A stretch of 64,000 bases of DNA from Labia minor (Eukaryota; Arthropoda; Insecta; Dermaptera; Spongiphoridae), in contig OY720344.1 of the NCBI GenBank assembly GCA_963082975.1, positions 8,853,580 through 8,917,579 on the forward strand, given 5' to 3'. Position 1 is the stretch's first letter, and each line of letters begins with the position of its first letter. The position numbers were made by a program, and so were the translations under genes. Shown in pieces: positions 22,901 to 38,400 of the stretch. The notes under the pieces were generated by a model. The model saw nothing but the letters and a program-made list of their open reading frames with translations. It was not told where the DNA came from and ran no database searches.

Positions 22901-25159
22901 ATTTATTATTTATTTTTAAAAATTTCATTTAAAAATAATGAAAGGTCATCGTAGGATGACCCTAGGTTTTCGGCATAAAAAAATAATTATTCATCAGAAA
23001 TATCAATAATATATTTTTTTAATATTTTTATGATGTAAAATGAACGAATTTATTATTTATTTTTAAAAATGTCATTTTTTAATTTTCCCCTAAAAATTAT
23101 GAAAGGTCATCGTAGGATGACCCTAGGTTTTCGGCATAAAAAAATAATTATTAATCAGAAATATAAATAATATATTTTTTTAATATTTTTATGATGTAAA
23201 ATGAACGAATTTATTATTTATTTTTAAAAATTTCATTTAAAAATAATGAAAGGTCATCGTAGGATGACCCTAGGTTTTCGGCATAAAAAAATAATTATTC
23301 ATCAGAAATATCAATAATATATTTTTTTAATATTTTTATGATGTAAAATGAACGAATTTATTATTTTTTTTAAAACATTTCATTTTTTGATTTTCCCGTA
23401 AAAATTATGAAAGGTCATCGTAGGATGACCCTAGGTTTTCAGCATAAAAAAATAATTATTCATCAGAAATATCAATAATATATTTTTTTAATATTTTTAT
23501 GATGTAAAATGAACGAATTTATTATTTATTTTAAAACATTTCATTTTCTAATTTCCCCCTAAAAATTATGAAAGGTCATCGTAGGATGACCCTAGGTTTA
23601 AGAAATATCAATAATATATTTTTTTAATATTTTTATGATGTAAAATGAACGAATTTATTATTTATTTTTAAAAATTTCATTTTTTAATTTTCAAGTAAAA
23701 ATTATGAAAGGTCATCGTAGGATGACCCTAGGTTTTCGGCATAAAAAAATAATTATTCATCAGAAATATCAATAATATATTTTTTTAATATTTTTATGAT
23801 GTAAAATGAACGAATTTATTATTTTTTTTAAAAATGTCATTTTTTAATTTTCCCCTAAAAATTATGAAAGGTCATCGTAGGATGACCCTAGGTTTTCGGC
23901 ATAAAAAAATAATTATTAATCAGAAATATCAATAATATATTTTTTTAATATTTTTATGATGTAAAATGAACGAATTTATTATTTATTTTTAAAAATTTCA
24001 TTTAAAAATAATGAAAGGTCATCGTATGATGACCCTAGGTTTTCGGCATAAAAAAATAATTATTCATCAGAAATATCAATAATATTTTTTTTTAATATTT
24101 TTATGATGTAAAATGAACGAATTTATTATTTATTTTTAAAAAATTTCATTTTTTAATTTTCCCGTAAAAATTATGAAAGGTCATCGTAGGATGACCCTAG
24201 GTTTTCGGCATAAAAAAATAATTATTAATCAGAAATATCAATAATATATTTTTTTAATATTTTTATGATGTAAAATGAACGAATTTATTATTTTTTTTAA
24301 AACATTTCATTTTTTGATTTTCCCGTAAAAATTATGAAAGGTCATCGTAGGATGACCCTAGGTTTTCAGCATAAAAAAATTATTATTCATCGGAAATATC
24401 AATAATATATTTTTTTAATATTTTTATGATGTAAAATGAATGAATTTATTATTTATTTTAAAACATTTCATTTTCTAATTTGCCCCTAAAAATTATGAAA
24501 GGTCATCGTAGGATGACCCTAGGTTTAGGAAATGTCAATAATATATTTTTTTAATATTTTTATGATGTAAAATGAACGAATTTATTATTTATTTTTAAAA
24601 ATTTCATTTTTTAATTTTCCCGTAAAAATTATGAAAGGTCATCGTAGGATGACCCAAGGTTTTCGGCAAAAAAAAAAATTATTCATCAGAAATATCAATA
24701 ATATATTTTTTTAATATTTTTATGATGTAAAATGAACGAATTTATTATTTATTTTAAAACATTTCATTTTTTAATTTGCCCCTAAAAATTATGAAAGGTC
24801 ATCGTAGGATTACCCTAGGTTTAAGAAATATCAATAATATATTTTTTTAATATTTTTATGATGTAAAATGAACGAATTTATTATTTATTTTTAAAAATTT
24901 CATTTTTTAATTTTCAATTAATAATTATGAAAGGTCATCGTAGGATGACCCTAGGTTTTCGGCATAAGAAAATAATTATTCATCAGAAATATCAATAATA
25001 TATTTTTTTAATATTTTTATGATGTAAAAAGAACGAATTTATTATTTATTTTTAAAAATGTCATTTTTTAATTTTCCCCTAAAAATTATGAAAGGTCATC
25101 GTAGGATGACCCTAGGTTTTCGGCATAAAAAAATAATTATTAATCAGAAATATCAATAA

Positions 25160-28100
25160 TATATTTTTTTAATATTTTTATGATGTAAAATGAACGAATT
25201 TATTATTTATTTTTAAAAATTTCATTTAAAAATAATGAAAGGTCATCGTAGGATGACCCTAGGTTTTCGGCATAAAAAAATAATTATTCATCAGAAATAT
25301 CAATAATATATTTTTTTAATATTTTTATGATGTAAAATGAACCAATTTATTATTTATTTTTATAAATTTTATTTTTTAATTTTCCCGTAAAAATTATGAA
25401 AGGTCATCGTAGGATGACCCTAGGTTTTCGGCATAATAAAACAATTATTCATCAGAAATATCAATAATATATTTTTTTAATATTTTTATGATGTAAAATG
25501 AACGAATTTATTATTTTTTTAAAACATTTCATTTTTTGATTTTCCCGTAAAAATTATGAAAGGTCATCGTAGGATGACCCTAGGTTTTCAGCATAAAAAA
25601 ATAATTATTCATCAGAAATATCAATAATATATTTTTTTAATATTTTTATGATGTAAAATGAACGAATTTATTATTTATTTTAAAACATTTCATTTTCTAA
25701 TTTCCCCCTAAAAATTATGAAAGGTCATCGTAGGATGACCCTAGGTTTAAGAAATATCAATAATATATTTTTTTAATATTTTTATGATGTAAAATGAACG
25801 AATTTATTATTTATTTTTAAAAATTTCATTTTTTAATTTTCAAGTAAAAATTATGAAAGGTCATCGTAGGATGACCCTAGGTTTTCAGCATAAAAAAATA
25901 ATTATTCATCAGAAATATCAATAATATATTTTTTTAATATTTTTATGATGTAAAATGAACGAATTTATTATTTATTTTAAAACATTTCATTTTCTAATTT
26001 CCCCCTAAAAATTATGAAAGGTCATCGTAGGATGACCCTAGGTTTAAGAAATATCAATAATATATTTTTTTAATATTTTTATGATGTAAAATGAACGAAT
26101 TTATTATTTTTTTTAAAACATTTATTTTTTGATTTTCCCGTAAAAATTATGAAAGGTCATCGTAGGATGACCCTAGGTTTAGGAAATGTCAATAATATAT
26201 TTTTTTAATATTTTTATGATGTAAAATGAACGAATTTATTATTTAATTTAAAAATTTCATTTTTTAATTTTCCCGTAAAAATTATGAAAGGACATCGTAG
26301 GATGACCCTAGGTTTTCGGCATAAAAAAATAATTATTCATCAGAAATATCAATAATATATTTTTTTAATATTTTTATGATGTAAAATGAACGAATATATT
26401 ATTTATTTTTAAAAATTTGATTTTTTAATTTTCCCGTAAAAATTATGAAAGGTCATCGTAGGATGACCCTAGGTTTTCAGCTTAAAAAAATAATTATTCA
26501 TCAGCAATATCAATAATATATTTTTTTAATATTTTTATGATGTAAAATGAACGAATATATTATTTATTTTTAAAAATTTCATTTTTTAATTTTCCCGTAA
26601 AAATTATGATAGGTCATCGTAGGATGACCCTAGATTTTCGGCATAAAAAAATAATTATTCATCAGAAATATCAATAATATATTTTTTTAATATTTTTATG
26701 ATGTAAAATGAACGAATTTATTATTTATTTTTATAAATTTTATTTTTTAATTTTCCCGTAAAAATTATGAAAGGTCATCGTAGGATGACCCTAGGTTTTC
26801 AGCATAAAAAAATAATTATTCATCAGCAATATCAATAATATATTTTTTTAATATTTTTATGATGTAATATGAACGAATTTATTATTTTTTTTAAAACATT
26901 TCATTTTTTAATTTTCCCGTAAAAATTATGAAAGGTCATCGTAGGATGACCCTAGGTTTAGGAAATGTCAATAATATATTTTTTTAATATTTTTATGATG
27001 TAAAATGAACGAATTTATTATTTATTTTTAAAAATTTCATTTAAAAATAATGAAAGGTCATCGTAGGATGACCCTAGGTTTTCGGCATAAAAAAATAATT
27101 ATTCATCAGAAATATCAATAATATATTTTTTTAATATTTTTATGATGTAAAATGAACCAATTTATTATTTATTTTTATAAATTTTATTTTTTAATTTTCC
27201 CGTAAAAATTATGAAAGGTCATCGTAGGATGACCCTAGGTTTTCGGCATAATAAAACAATTATTCATCAGAAATATCAATAATATATTTTTTTAATATTT
27301 TTATGATGTAAAATGAACGAATTTATTATTTTTTTAAAACATTTCATTTTTTGATTTTCCCGTAAAAATTATGAAAGGTCATCGTAGGATGACCCTAGGT
27401 TTTCAGCATAAAAAAATAATTATTCATCAGAAATATCAATAATATATTTTTTTAATATTTTTATGATGTAAAATGAACGAATTTATTATTTATTTTAAAA
27501 CATTTCATTTTCTAATTTCCCCCTAAAAATTATGAAAGGTCATCGTAGGATGACCCTAGGTTTAAGAAATATCAATAATATATTTTTTTAATATTTTTAT
27601 GATGTAAAATGAACGAATTTATTATTTATTTTTAAAAATTTCATTTTTTAATTTTCAAGTAAAAATTATGAAAGGTCATCGTAGGATGACCCTAGGTTTT
27701 CAGCATAAAAAAATAATTATTCATCAGAAATATCAATAATATATTTTTTTAATATTTTTATGATGTAAAATGAACGAATTTATTATTTATTTTAAAACAT
27801 TTCATTTTCTAATTTCCCCCTAAAAATTATGAAAGGTCATCGTAGGATGACCCTAGGTTTAAGAAATATCAATAATATATTTTTTTAATATTTTTATGAT
27901 GTAAAATGAACGAATTTATTATTTTTTTTAAAACATTTATTTTTTGATTTTCCCGTAAAAATTATGAAAGGTCATCGTAGGATGACCCTAGGTTTAGGAA
28001 ATGTCAATAATATATTTTTTTAATATTTTTATGATGTAAAATGAACGAATTTATTATTTAATTTAAAAATTTCATTTTTTAATTTTCCCGTAAAAATTAT

Positions 28101-28790
28101 GAAAGGACATCGTAGGATGACCCTAGGTTTTCGGCATAAAAAAATAATTATTCATCAGAAATATCAATAATATATTTTTTTAATATTTTTATGATGTAAA
28201 ATGAACGAATATATTATTTATTTTTAAAAATTTGATTTTTTAATTTTCCCGTAAAAATTATGAAAGGTCATCGTAGGATGACCCTAGGTTTTCAGCTTAA
28301 AAAAATAATTATTCATCAGCAATATCAATAATATATTTTTTTAATATTTTTATGATGTAAAATGAACGAATATATTATTTATTTTTAAAAATTTCATTTT
28401 TTAATTTTCCCGTAAAAATTATGATAGGTCATCGTAGGATGACCCTAGATTTTCGGCATAAAAAAATAATTATTCATCAGAAATATCAATAATATATTTT
28501 TTTAATATTTTTATGATGTAAAATGAACGAATTTATTATTTATTTTTATAAATTTTATTTTTTAATTTTCCCGTAAAAATTATGAAAGGTCATCGTAGGA
28601 TGACCCTAGGTTTTCAGCATAAAAAAATAATTATTCATCAGCAATATCAATAATATATTTTTTTAATATTTTTATGATGTAATATGAACGAATTTATTAT
28701 TTTTTTTAAAACATTTCATTTTTTAATTTTCCCGTAAAAATTATGAAAGGTCATCTTAGGATGACCCTAGGTTTAGGAAATGTCAATAAT
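25160..28790 (+). repeat. Tandem duplication inside the array, unit 1,815 bp
   Basis: Two adjacent copies, about 25.16-26.97 and 26.97-28.79 kb. Shared markers all sit 1,815 bp apart: the AAAACAATTATT variant (25441 and 27256), the GGACATC arm variant (26290 and 28105), CAGCTTAA (26478 and 28293), a short-class GGTTTAGG (26955 and 28770) and a TTTCATTTAAAAATAATG unit (25223 and 27038). Outside these limits the sequences diverge in monomer order. Confidence 0.88.
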
Positions 28791-31700
28791 ATATTTTTTT
28801 AATATTTTTATGATGTAAAATGAACGAATTTATTATTTATTTTTAAAAAATTTCATTTTTTAATTTTCCCGTAAAAATTATGAAAGGTCATCGTAGGATG
28901 ACCCTAGGTTTTCGGCATAAAAAAATAATTATTAATCAGAAATATCAATAATATATTTTTTTAATATTTTTATGATGTAAAATGAACGAATTTATTATTT
29001 TTTTTAAAACATTTCATTTTTTGATTTTCCCGTAAAAATTATGAAAGGTCATCGTAGGATGACCCTAGGTTTTCAGCATAAAAAAATTATTATTCATCGG
29101 AAATATCAATAATATATTTTTTTAATATTTTTATGATGTAAAATGAATGAATTTATTATTTATTTTAAAACATTTCATTTTCTAATTTTCCCCTAAAAAT
29201 TATGAAAGGTCATCGTAGGATGACCCTAGGTTTAGGAAATGTCAATAATATATTTTTTTAATATTTTTATGATGTAAAATGAACGAATTTATTATTTATT
29301 TTTAAAAATTTCATTTTTTAATTTTCCCGTAAAAATTATGAAAGGTCATCGTAGGATGACCCTATGTTTTCGGCAAAAAAAAAATTATTCATCAGAAATA
29401 TCAATAATATATTTTTTTAATATTTTTATGATGTAAAATGAACGAATTTATTATTTTTTTTAAAACATTTCATTTTTTAATTTGACCCTAAAAATTATGA
29501 AAGGTCATCGTAGGATTACCCTAGGTTTAAGAAATATCAATAATATATTTTTTTAATATTTTTATGATGTAAAATGAACGAATTTATTATTTATTTTTAA
29601 AAATTTCATTTTTTAATTTTCAATTAATAATTATGAAAGGTCATCGTAGGATGACCCTAGGTTTTCGGCATAAAATATAATTATTCATCAGAAATATAAA
29701 TAATATTTTTTTTTAATATTTTTATGATGTAAAATGAACGAATTTATTATTTATTTTTAAAAAATTTCATTTTTTAATTTTCAAGAAATAATTATGAAAG
29801 GTCATCGTAGGATGACCCTAGGTTTTCGGCATAAGAAAATAATTATTCATCAGAAATATCAATAATATATTTTTTTAATATTTTTATGATGTAAAAAGAA
29901 CGAATTTATTATTTATTTTTAAAAATGTCATTTTTTAATTTTCCCCTAAAAATTATGAAAGGTCATCGTAGGATGACCCTAGGTTTTCGGCATAAAAAAA
30001 TAATTATTAATCAGAAATATAAATAATATATTTTTTTAATATTTTTATGATGTAAAATGAACGAATTTATTATTTATTTTTAAAAATTTCATTTAAAAAT
30101 AATGAAAGGTCATCGTAGGATGACCCTAGGTTTTCGGCATAAAAAAATAATTATTCATCAGAAATATCAATAATATATTTTTTTAATATTTTTATGATGT
30201 AAAATGAACCAATTTATTATTTATTTTTATAAATTTTATTTTTTAATTTTCCCGTAAAAATTATGAAAGGTCATCGTAGGATGACCCTAGGTTTTCGGCA
30301 TAATAAAATAATTATTCATCAGAAATATCAATAATATATTTTTTTAATATTTTTATGATGTAAAATGAACGAATTTATTATTTTTTTTAAAACATTTCAT
30401 TTTTTGATTTTCCCGTAAAAATTATGAAAGGTCATCGTAGGATGACCCTAGGTTTTCAGCAAAAAAAATAATTATTCATCAGAAATATCAATAATATATT
30501 TTTTTAATATTTTTATGATGTAAAATGAACGAATTTATTATTTATTTTAAAACATTTCATTTTCTAATTTCCCCCTAAAAATTATGAAAGGTCATCGTAG
30601 GATGACCCTAGGTTTAAGAAATATCAATAATATATTTTTTTAATATTTTTATGATGTAAAATGAACGAATTTATTATTTATTTTTAAAAATTTCATTTTT
30701 TAATTTTCAAGTAAAAATTATGAAAGGTCATCGTAGGATGACCCTAGGTTTTCGGCATAAAAAAATAATTATTCATCAGAAATATCAATAATATTTTTTT
30801 TTAATATTTTTATGATGTAAAATGAACGAATTTATTATTTATTTTTAAAAAATTTCATTTTTTAATTTTCCCGTAAAAATTATGAAAGGTCATCGTAGGA
30901 TGACCCTAGGTTTTCGGCATAAAAAAATAATTATTCATCAGAAATATCAATAATATATTTTTTTAATATTTTTATGATGTAAAATGAACGAATTTATTAT
31001 TTTTTTTAAAAATGTCATTTTTTAATTTTCCCCTAAAAATTATGAAAGGTCATCGTAGGATGACCCTAGGTTTTCGGCATAAAAAAATAATTATTAATCA
31101 GAAATATCAATAATATATTTTTTTAATATTTTTATGATGTAAAATGAACGAATTTATTATTTATTTTTAAAAATTTCATTTAAAAATAATGAAAGGTCAT
31201 CGTATGATGACCCTAGGTTTTCGGCATAAAAAAATAATTATTCATCAGAAATATCAATAATATTTTTTTTTAATATTGTTATGATGTAAAATGAACCAAT
31301 TTATTATTTATTTTTATAAATTTTATTTTTTAATTTTCCCGTAAAAATTATGAAAGGTCATCGTAGGATGACCCTAGGTTTTCGGCATAATAAAACAATT
31401 ATTCATCAGAAATATCAATAATATATTTTTTTAATATTTTTATGATGTAAAATGAACGAATTTATTATTTTTTTAAAACATTTCATTTTTTGATTTTCCC
31501 GTAAAAATTATGAAAGGTCATCGTAGGATGACCCTAGGTTTTCAGCATAAAAAAATAATTATTCATCAGAAATATCAATAATATATTTTTTTAATATTTT
31601 TATGATGTAAAATGAACGAATTTATTATTTATTTTAAAACATTTCATTTTCTAATTTCCCCCTAAAAATTATGAAAGGTCATCGTAGGATGACCCTAGGT

Positions 31701-34700
31701 TTAAGAAATATCAATAATATATTTTTTTAATATTTTTATGATGTAAAATGAACGAATTTATTATTTATTTTTAAAAATTTCATTTTTTAATTTTCAAGTA
31801 AAAATTATGAAAGGTCATCGTAGGATGACCCTAGGTTTTCAGCATAAAAAAATAATTATTCATCAGAAATATCAATAATATATTTTTTTAATATTTTTAT
31901 GATGTAAAATGAACGAATATATTATTTATTTTAAAACATTTCATTTTCTAATTTCCCCCTAAAAATTATGAAAGGTCATCGTAGGATGACCCTAGGTTTA
32001 AGAAATATCAATAATATATTTTTTTAATATTTTTATGATGTAAAATGAACGAATTTATTATTTTTTTTAAAACATTTATTTTTTGATTTTCCCGTAAAAA
32101 TTATGAAAGGTCATCGTAGGATGACCCTAGGTTTAGGAAATGTCAATAATATATTTTTTTAATATTTTTATGATGTAAAATGAACGAATTTATTATTTAA
32201 TTTAAAAATTTCATTTTTTAATTTTCCCGTAAAAATTATGAAAGGACATCGTAGGATGACCCTAGGTTTTCGGCATAAAAAAATAATTATTCATCAGAAA
32301 TATCAATAATATATTTTTTTAATATTTTTATGATGTAAAATGAACGAATATATTATTTATTTTTAAAAATTTGATTTTTTAATTTTCCCGTAAAAATTAT
32401 GAAAGGTCATCGTAGGATGACCCTAGGTTTTCAGCTTAAAAAAATAATTATTCATCAGCAATATCAATAATATATTTTTTTAATATTTTTATGATGTAAA
32501 ATGAACGAATATATTATTTATTTTTAAAAATTTCATTTTTTAATTTTCCCGTAAAAATTATGATAGGTCATCGTAGGATGACCCTAGATTTTCGGCATAA
32601 AAAAATAATTATTCATCAGAAATATCAATAATATATTTTTTTAATATTTTTATGATGTAAAATGAACGAATTTATTATTTATTTTTATAAATTTTATTTT
32701 TTAATTTTCCCGTAAAAATTATGAAAGGTCATCGTAGGATGACCCTAGGTTTTCAGCATAAAAAAATAATTATTCATCAGCAATATCAATAATATATTTT
32801 TTTAATATTTTTATGATGTAATATGAACGAATTTATTATTTTTTTTAAAACATTTCATTTTTTAATTTTCCCGTAAAAATTATGAAAGGTCATCTTAGGA
32901 TGACCCTAGGTTTAGGAAATGTCAATAATATATTTTTTTAATATTTTTATGATGTAAAATGAACGAATTTATTATTTATTTTTAAAAAATTTCATTTTTT
33001 AATTTTCCCGTAAAAATTATGAAAGGTCATCGTAGGATGACCCTAGGTTTTCGGCATAAAAAAATAATTATTAATCAGAAATATCAATAATATATTTTTT
33101 TAATATTTTTATGATGTAAAATGAACGAATTTATTATTTTTTTTAAAACATTTCATTTTTTGATTTTCCCGTAAAAATTATGAAAGGTCATCGTAGGATG
33201 ACCCTAGGTTTTCAGCATAAAAAAATTATTATTCATCGGAAATATCAATAATATATTTTTTTAATATTTTTATGATGTAAAATGAATGAATTTATTATTT
33301 ATTTTAAAACATTTCATTTTCTAATTTGCCCCTAAAAATTATGAAAGGTCATCGTAGGATGACCCTAGGTTTAGGAAATGTCAATAATATATTTTTTTAA
33401 TATTTTTATGATGTAAAATGAACGAATTTATTATTTATTTTTAAAAATTTCATTTTTTAATTTTCCCGTAAAAATTATGAAAGGTCATCGTAGGATGACC
33501 CTATGTTTTCGGCAAAAAAAAAATTATTCATCAGAAATATCAATAATATATTTTTTTAATATTTTTATGATGTAAAATGAACGAATTTATTATTTTTTTT
33601 AAAACATTTCATTTTTTAATTTGACCCTAAAAATTATGAAAGGTCATCGTAGGATTACCCTAGGTTTAAGAAATATCAATAATATATTTTTTTAATATTT
33701 TTATGATGTAAAATGAACGAATTTATTATTTATTTTTAAAAATTTCATTTTTTAATTTTCAATTAATAATTATGAAAGGTCATCGTAGGATGACCCTAGG
33801 TTTTCGGCATAAAATATAATTATTCATCAGAAATATAAATAATATTTTTTTTTAATATTTTTATGATGTAAAATGAACGAATTTATTATTTATTTTTAAA
33901 AAATTTCATTTTTTAATTTTCAAGAAATAATTATGAAAGGTCATCGTAGGATGACCCTAGGTTTTCGGCATAAGAAAATAATTATTCATCAGAAATATCA
34001 ATAATATATTTTTTTAATATTTTTATGATGTAAAAAGAACGAATTTATTATTTATTTTTAAAAATGTCATTTTTTAATTTTCCCCTAAAAATTATGAAAG
34101 GTCATCGTAGGATGACCCTAGGTTTTCGGCATAAAAAAATAATTATTAATCAGAAATATAAATAATATATTTTTTTAATATTTTTATGATGTAAAATGAA
34201 CGAATTTATTATTTATTTTTAAAAATTTCATTTAAAAATAATGAAAGGTCATCGTAGGATGACCCTAGGTTTTCGGCATAAAAAAATAATTATTCATCAG
34301 AAATATCAATAATATATTTTTTTAATATTTTTATGATGTAAAATGAACCAATTTATTATTTATTTTTATAAATTTTATTTTTTAATTTTCCCGTAAAAAT
34401 TATGAAAGGTCATCGTAGGATGACCCTAGGTTTTCGGCATAATAAAATAATTATTCATCAGAAATATCAATAATATATTTTTTTAATATTTTTATGATGT
34501 AAAATGAACGAATTTATTATTTTTTTTAAAACATTTCATTTTTTGATTTTCCCGTAAAAATTATGAAAGGTCATCGTAGGATGACCCTAGGTTTTCAGCA
34601 TAAAAAAATAATTATTCATCAGAAATATCAATAATATATTTTTTTAATATTTTTATGATGTAAAATGAACGAATTTATTATTTATTTTAAAACATTTCAT

Positions 34701-35430
34701 TTTCTAATTTCCCCCTAAAAATTATGAAAGGTCATCGTAGGATGACCCTAGGTTTAAGAAATATCAATAATATATTTTTTTAATATTTTTATGATGTAAA
34801 ATGAACGAATTTATTATTTATTTTTAAAAATTTCATTTTTTAATTTTCAAGTAAAAATTATGAAAGGTCATCGTAGGATGACCCTAGGTTTTCGGCATAA
34901 AAAAATAATTATTCATCAGAAATATCAATAATATTTTTTTTTAATATTTTTATGATGTAAAATGAACGAATTTATTATTTATTTTTAAAAAATTTCATTT
35001 TTTAATTTTCCCGTAAAAATTATGAAAGGTCATCGTAGGATGACCCTAGGTTTTCGGCATAAAAAAATAATTATTCATCAGAAATATCAATAATATATTT
35101 TTTTAATATTTTTATGATGTAAAATGAACGAATTTATTATTTTTTTTAAAAATGTCATTTTTTAATTTTCCCCTAAAAATTATGAAAGGTCATCGTAGGA
35201 TGACCCTAGGTTTTCGGCATAAAAAAATAATTATTAATCAGAAATATCAATAATATATTTTTTTAATATTTTTATGATGTAAAATGAACGAATTTATTAT
35301 TTATTTTTAAAAATTTCATTTAAAAATAATTAAAGGTCATCGTATGATGACCCTAGGTTTTCGGCATAAAAAAATAATTATTCATCAGAAATATCAATAA
35401 TATTTTTTTTTAATATTTTTATGATGTAAA
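27150..35430 (+). repeat. Tandem duplication inside the array, unit 4,139 bp
   Basis: Copies lie at about 27.15-31.29 and 31.29-35.43 kb. Markers 4,138-4,139 bp apart are AAAACAATTATT (27256 and 31395), GGACATC (28105 and 32244), the rare GGTCATCTTAGG arm variant (28754 and 32892), and GGATTACCC (29516 and 33655). The rare CCCTATGTTTTC variant also occurs in both (about 29361 and 33501). About 27 monomers per unit. Confidence 0.9.
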
Positions 35431-38400
35431 ATGAACGAATTTATTATTTATTTTTAAAAAATTTCATTTTTTAATTTTCCCGTAAAAATTATGAAAGGTC
35501 ATCGTAGGATGACCCTAGGTTTTCGGCATAAAAAAATAATTATTAATCAGAAATATCAATAATATATTTTTTTAATATTTTTATGATGTAAAATGAACGA
35601 ATTTATTATTTTTTTTAAAACATTTCATTTTTTGATTTTCCCGTAAAAATTATGAAAGGTCATCGTAGGATGACCCTAGGTTTTCAGCATAAAAAAATTA
35701 TTATTCATCGGAAATATCAATAATATATTTTTTTAATATTTTTATGATGTAAAATGAATGAATTTATTATTTATTTTAAAACATTTCATTTTCTAATTTG
35801 CCCCTAAAAATTATGAAAGGTCATCGTAGGATGACCCTAGGTTTAGGAAATGTCAATAATATATTTTTTTAATATTTTTATGATGTAAAATGAACGAATT
35901 TATTATTTATTTTTAAAAATTTCATTTTTTAATTTTCCCGTAAAAATTATGAAAGGTCATCGTAGGATGACCCAAGGTTTTCGGCAAAAAAAAAAATTAT
36001 TCATCAGAAATATCAATAATATATTTTTTTAATATTTTTATGATGTAAAATGAATTAATTTATTATTTACATTTATAAATTTTATTTTTTAATTTTCCCG
36101 TAAAAATTATGAAAGGTCATCGTAGGATGACCCTAGGTTTTCAGCTTAAAAAAATAATTATTCATCAGCAATATCAATAATATATTTTTTTAATATTTTT
36201 ATGATGTAAAATGAACGAATATATTATTTATTTTTAAAAATTTCATTTTTTAATTTTCCCGTAAAAATTATGATAGGTCATCGTAGGATGACCCTAGATT
36301 TTCGGCATAAAAAAATAATTATTCATCAGAAATATCAATAATATATTTTTTTAATATTTTTATGATGTAAAATGAACGAATTTATTATTTATTTTTATAA
36401 ATTTTATTTTTTAATTTTCCCGTAAAAATTATGAAAGGTCATCGTAGGATGACCCTAGGTTTTCAGCATAAAAAAATAATTATTCATCAGCAATATCAAT
36501 AATATATTTTTTTAATATTTTTATGATGTAATATGAACGAATTTATTATTTTTTTTAAAACATTTCATTTTTTAATTTTCCCGTAAAAATTATGAAAGGT
36601 CATCGTAGGATGACCCTAGGTTTAGGAAATGTCAATAATATATTTTTTTAATATTTTTATGATGTAAAATGAACGAATTTATTATTTATTTTTAAAAAAT
36701 TTCATTTTTTAATTTTCCCGTAAAAATTATGAAAGGTCATCGTAGGATGACCCTAGGTTTTCGGCATAAAAAAATAATTATTAATCAGAAATATCAATAA
36801 TATATTTTTTTAATATTTTTATGATGTAAAATGAACGAATTTATTATTTTTTTTAAAACATTTCATTTTTTGATTTTCCCGTAAAAATTATGAAAGGTCA
36901 TCGTAGGATGACCCTAGGTTTTCAGCATAAAAAAATTATTATTCATCGGAAATATCAATAATATATTTTTTTAATATTTTTATGATGTAAAATGAATGAA
37001 TTTATTATTTATTTTAAAACATTTCATTTTCTAATTTGCCCCTAAAAATTATGAAAGGTCATCGTAGGATGACCCTAGGTTTAGGAAATGTCAATAATAT
37101 ATTTTTTTAATATTTTTATGATGTAAAATGAACGAATTTATTATTTATTTTTAAAAATTTCATTTTTTAATTTTCCCGTAAAAATTATGAAAGGTCATCG
37201 TAGGATGACCCTAGGTTTTCGGCAAAAAAAAAAATTATTTATCAGAAATATCAATAATATATTTTTTTAATATTTTAATGATGTAAAATGAACGAGTTTA
37301 TTATTTATTTTAAAACATTTCATTTTTTAATTTGCCCCTAAAAATTATGAAAGGTCATCGTAGGATTACCCTAGGTTTAAGAAATATCAATAATATATTT
37401 TTTTAATATTTTTATGATGTAAAATGAACGAATTTATTATTTATTTTTAAAAATTTCATTTTTTAATTTTCAATTAATAATTATGAAAGGTCATCGTAGG
37501 ATGACCCTAGGTTTTCGGCATAAAATATAATTATTCATCAGAAATATAAATAATATTTTTTTTTAATATTTTTATGATGTAAAATGAACGAATTTATTAT
37601 TTATTTTTAAAAAATTTCATTTTTTAATTTTCAAGTAATAATTATGAAAGGTCATCGTAGGATGACCCTAGGTTTTCGGCATAAGAAAATAATTATTCAT
37701 CAGAAATATCAATAATATATTTTTTTAATATTTTTATGATGTAAAAAGAACGAATTTATTATTTATTTTTAAAAATGTCATTTTTAATTTTCCCCTAAAA
37801 ATTATGAAAGGTCATCGTAGCATGACCCTAGGTTTTCGGCATAAAAAAATAATTATTAATCAGAAATATCAATAATATATTTTTTTAATATTTTTATGAT
37901 GTAAAATGAACGAATTTATTATTTATTTTTAAAAATTTCATTTAAAAATAATGAAAGGTCATCGTAGGATGACCCTAGGTTTTCGGCATAAAAAAATAAT
38001 TATTCATCAGAAATATCAATAATATATTTTTTTAATATTTTTATGATGTAAAATGAACCAATTTATTATTTATTTTTATAAATTTTATTTTTTAATTTTC
38101 CCGTAAAAATTATGAAAGGTCATCGTAGGATGACCCTAGGTTTTAGGCATAATAAAATAATTATTCATCAGAAATATCAATAATATATTTTTTTAATATT
38201 TTTATGATGTAAAATGAACGAATTTATTATTTTTTTTAAAACATTTCATTTTTTGATTTTCCCGTAAAAATTATGAAAGGTCATCGTAGGATGACCCTAG
38301 GTTTTCAGCATAAAAAAATAATTATTCATCAGAAATATCAATAATATATTTTTTTAATATTTTTATGATGTAAAATGAACGAATTTATTATTTATTTTAA

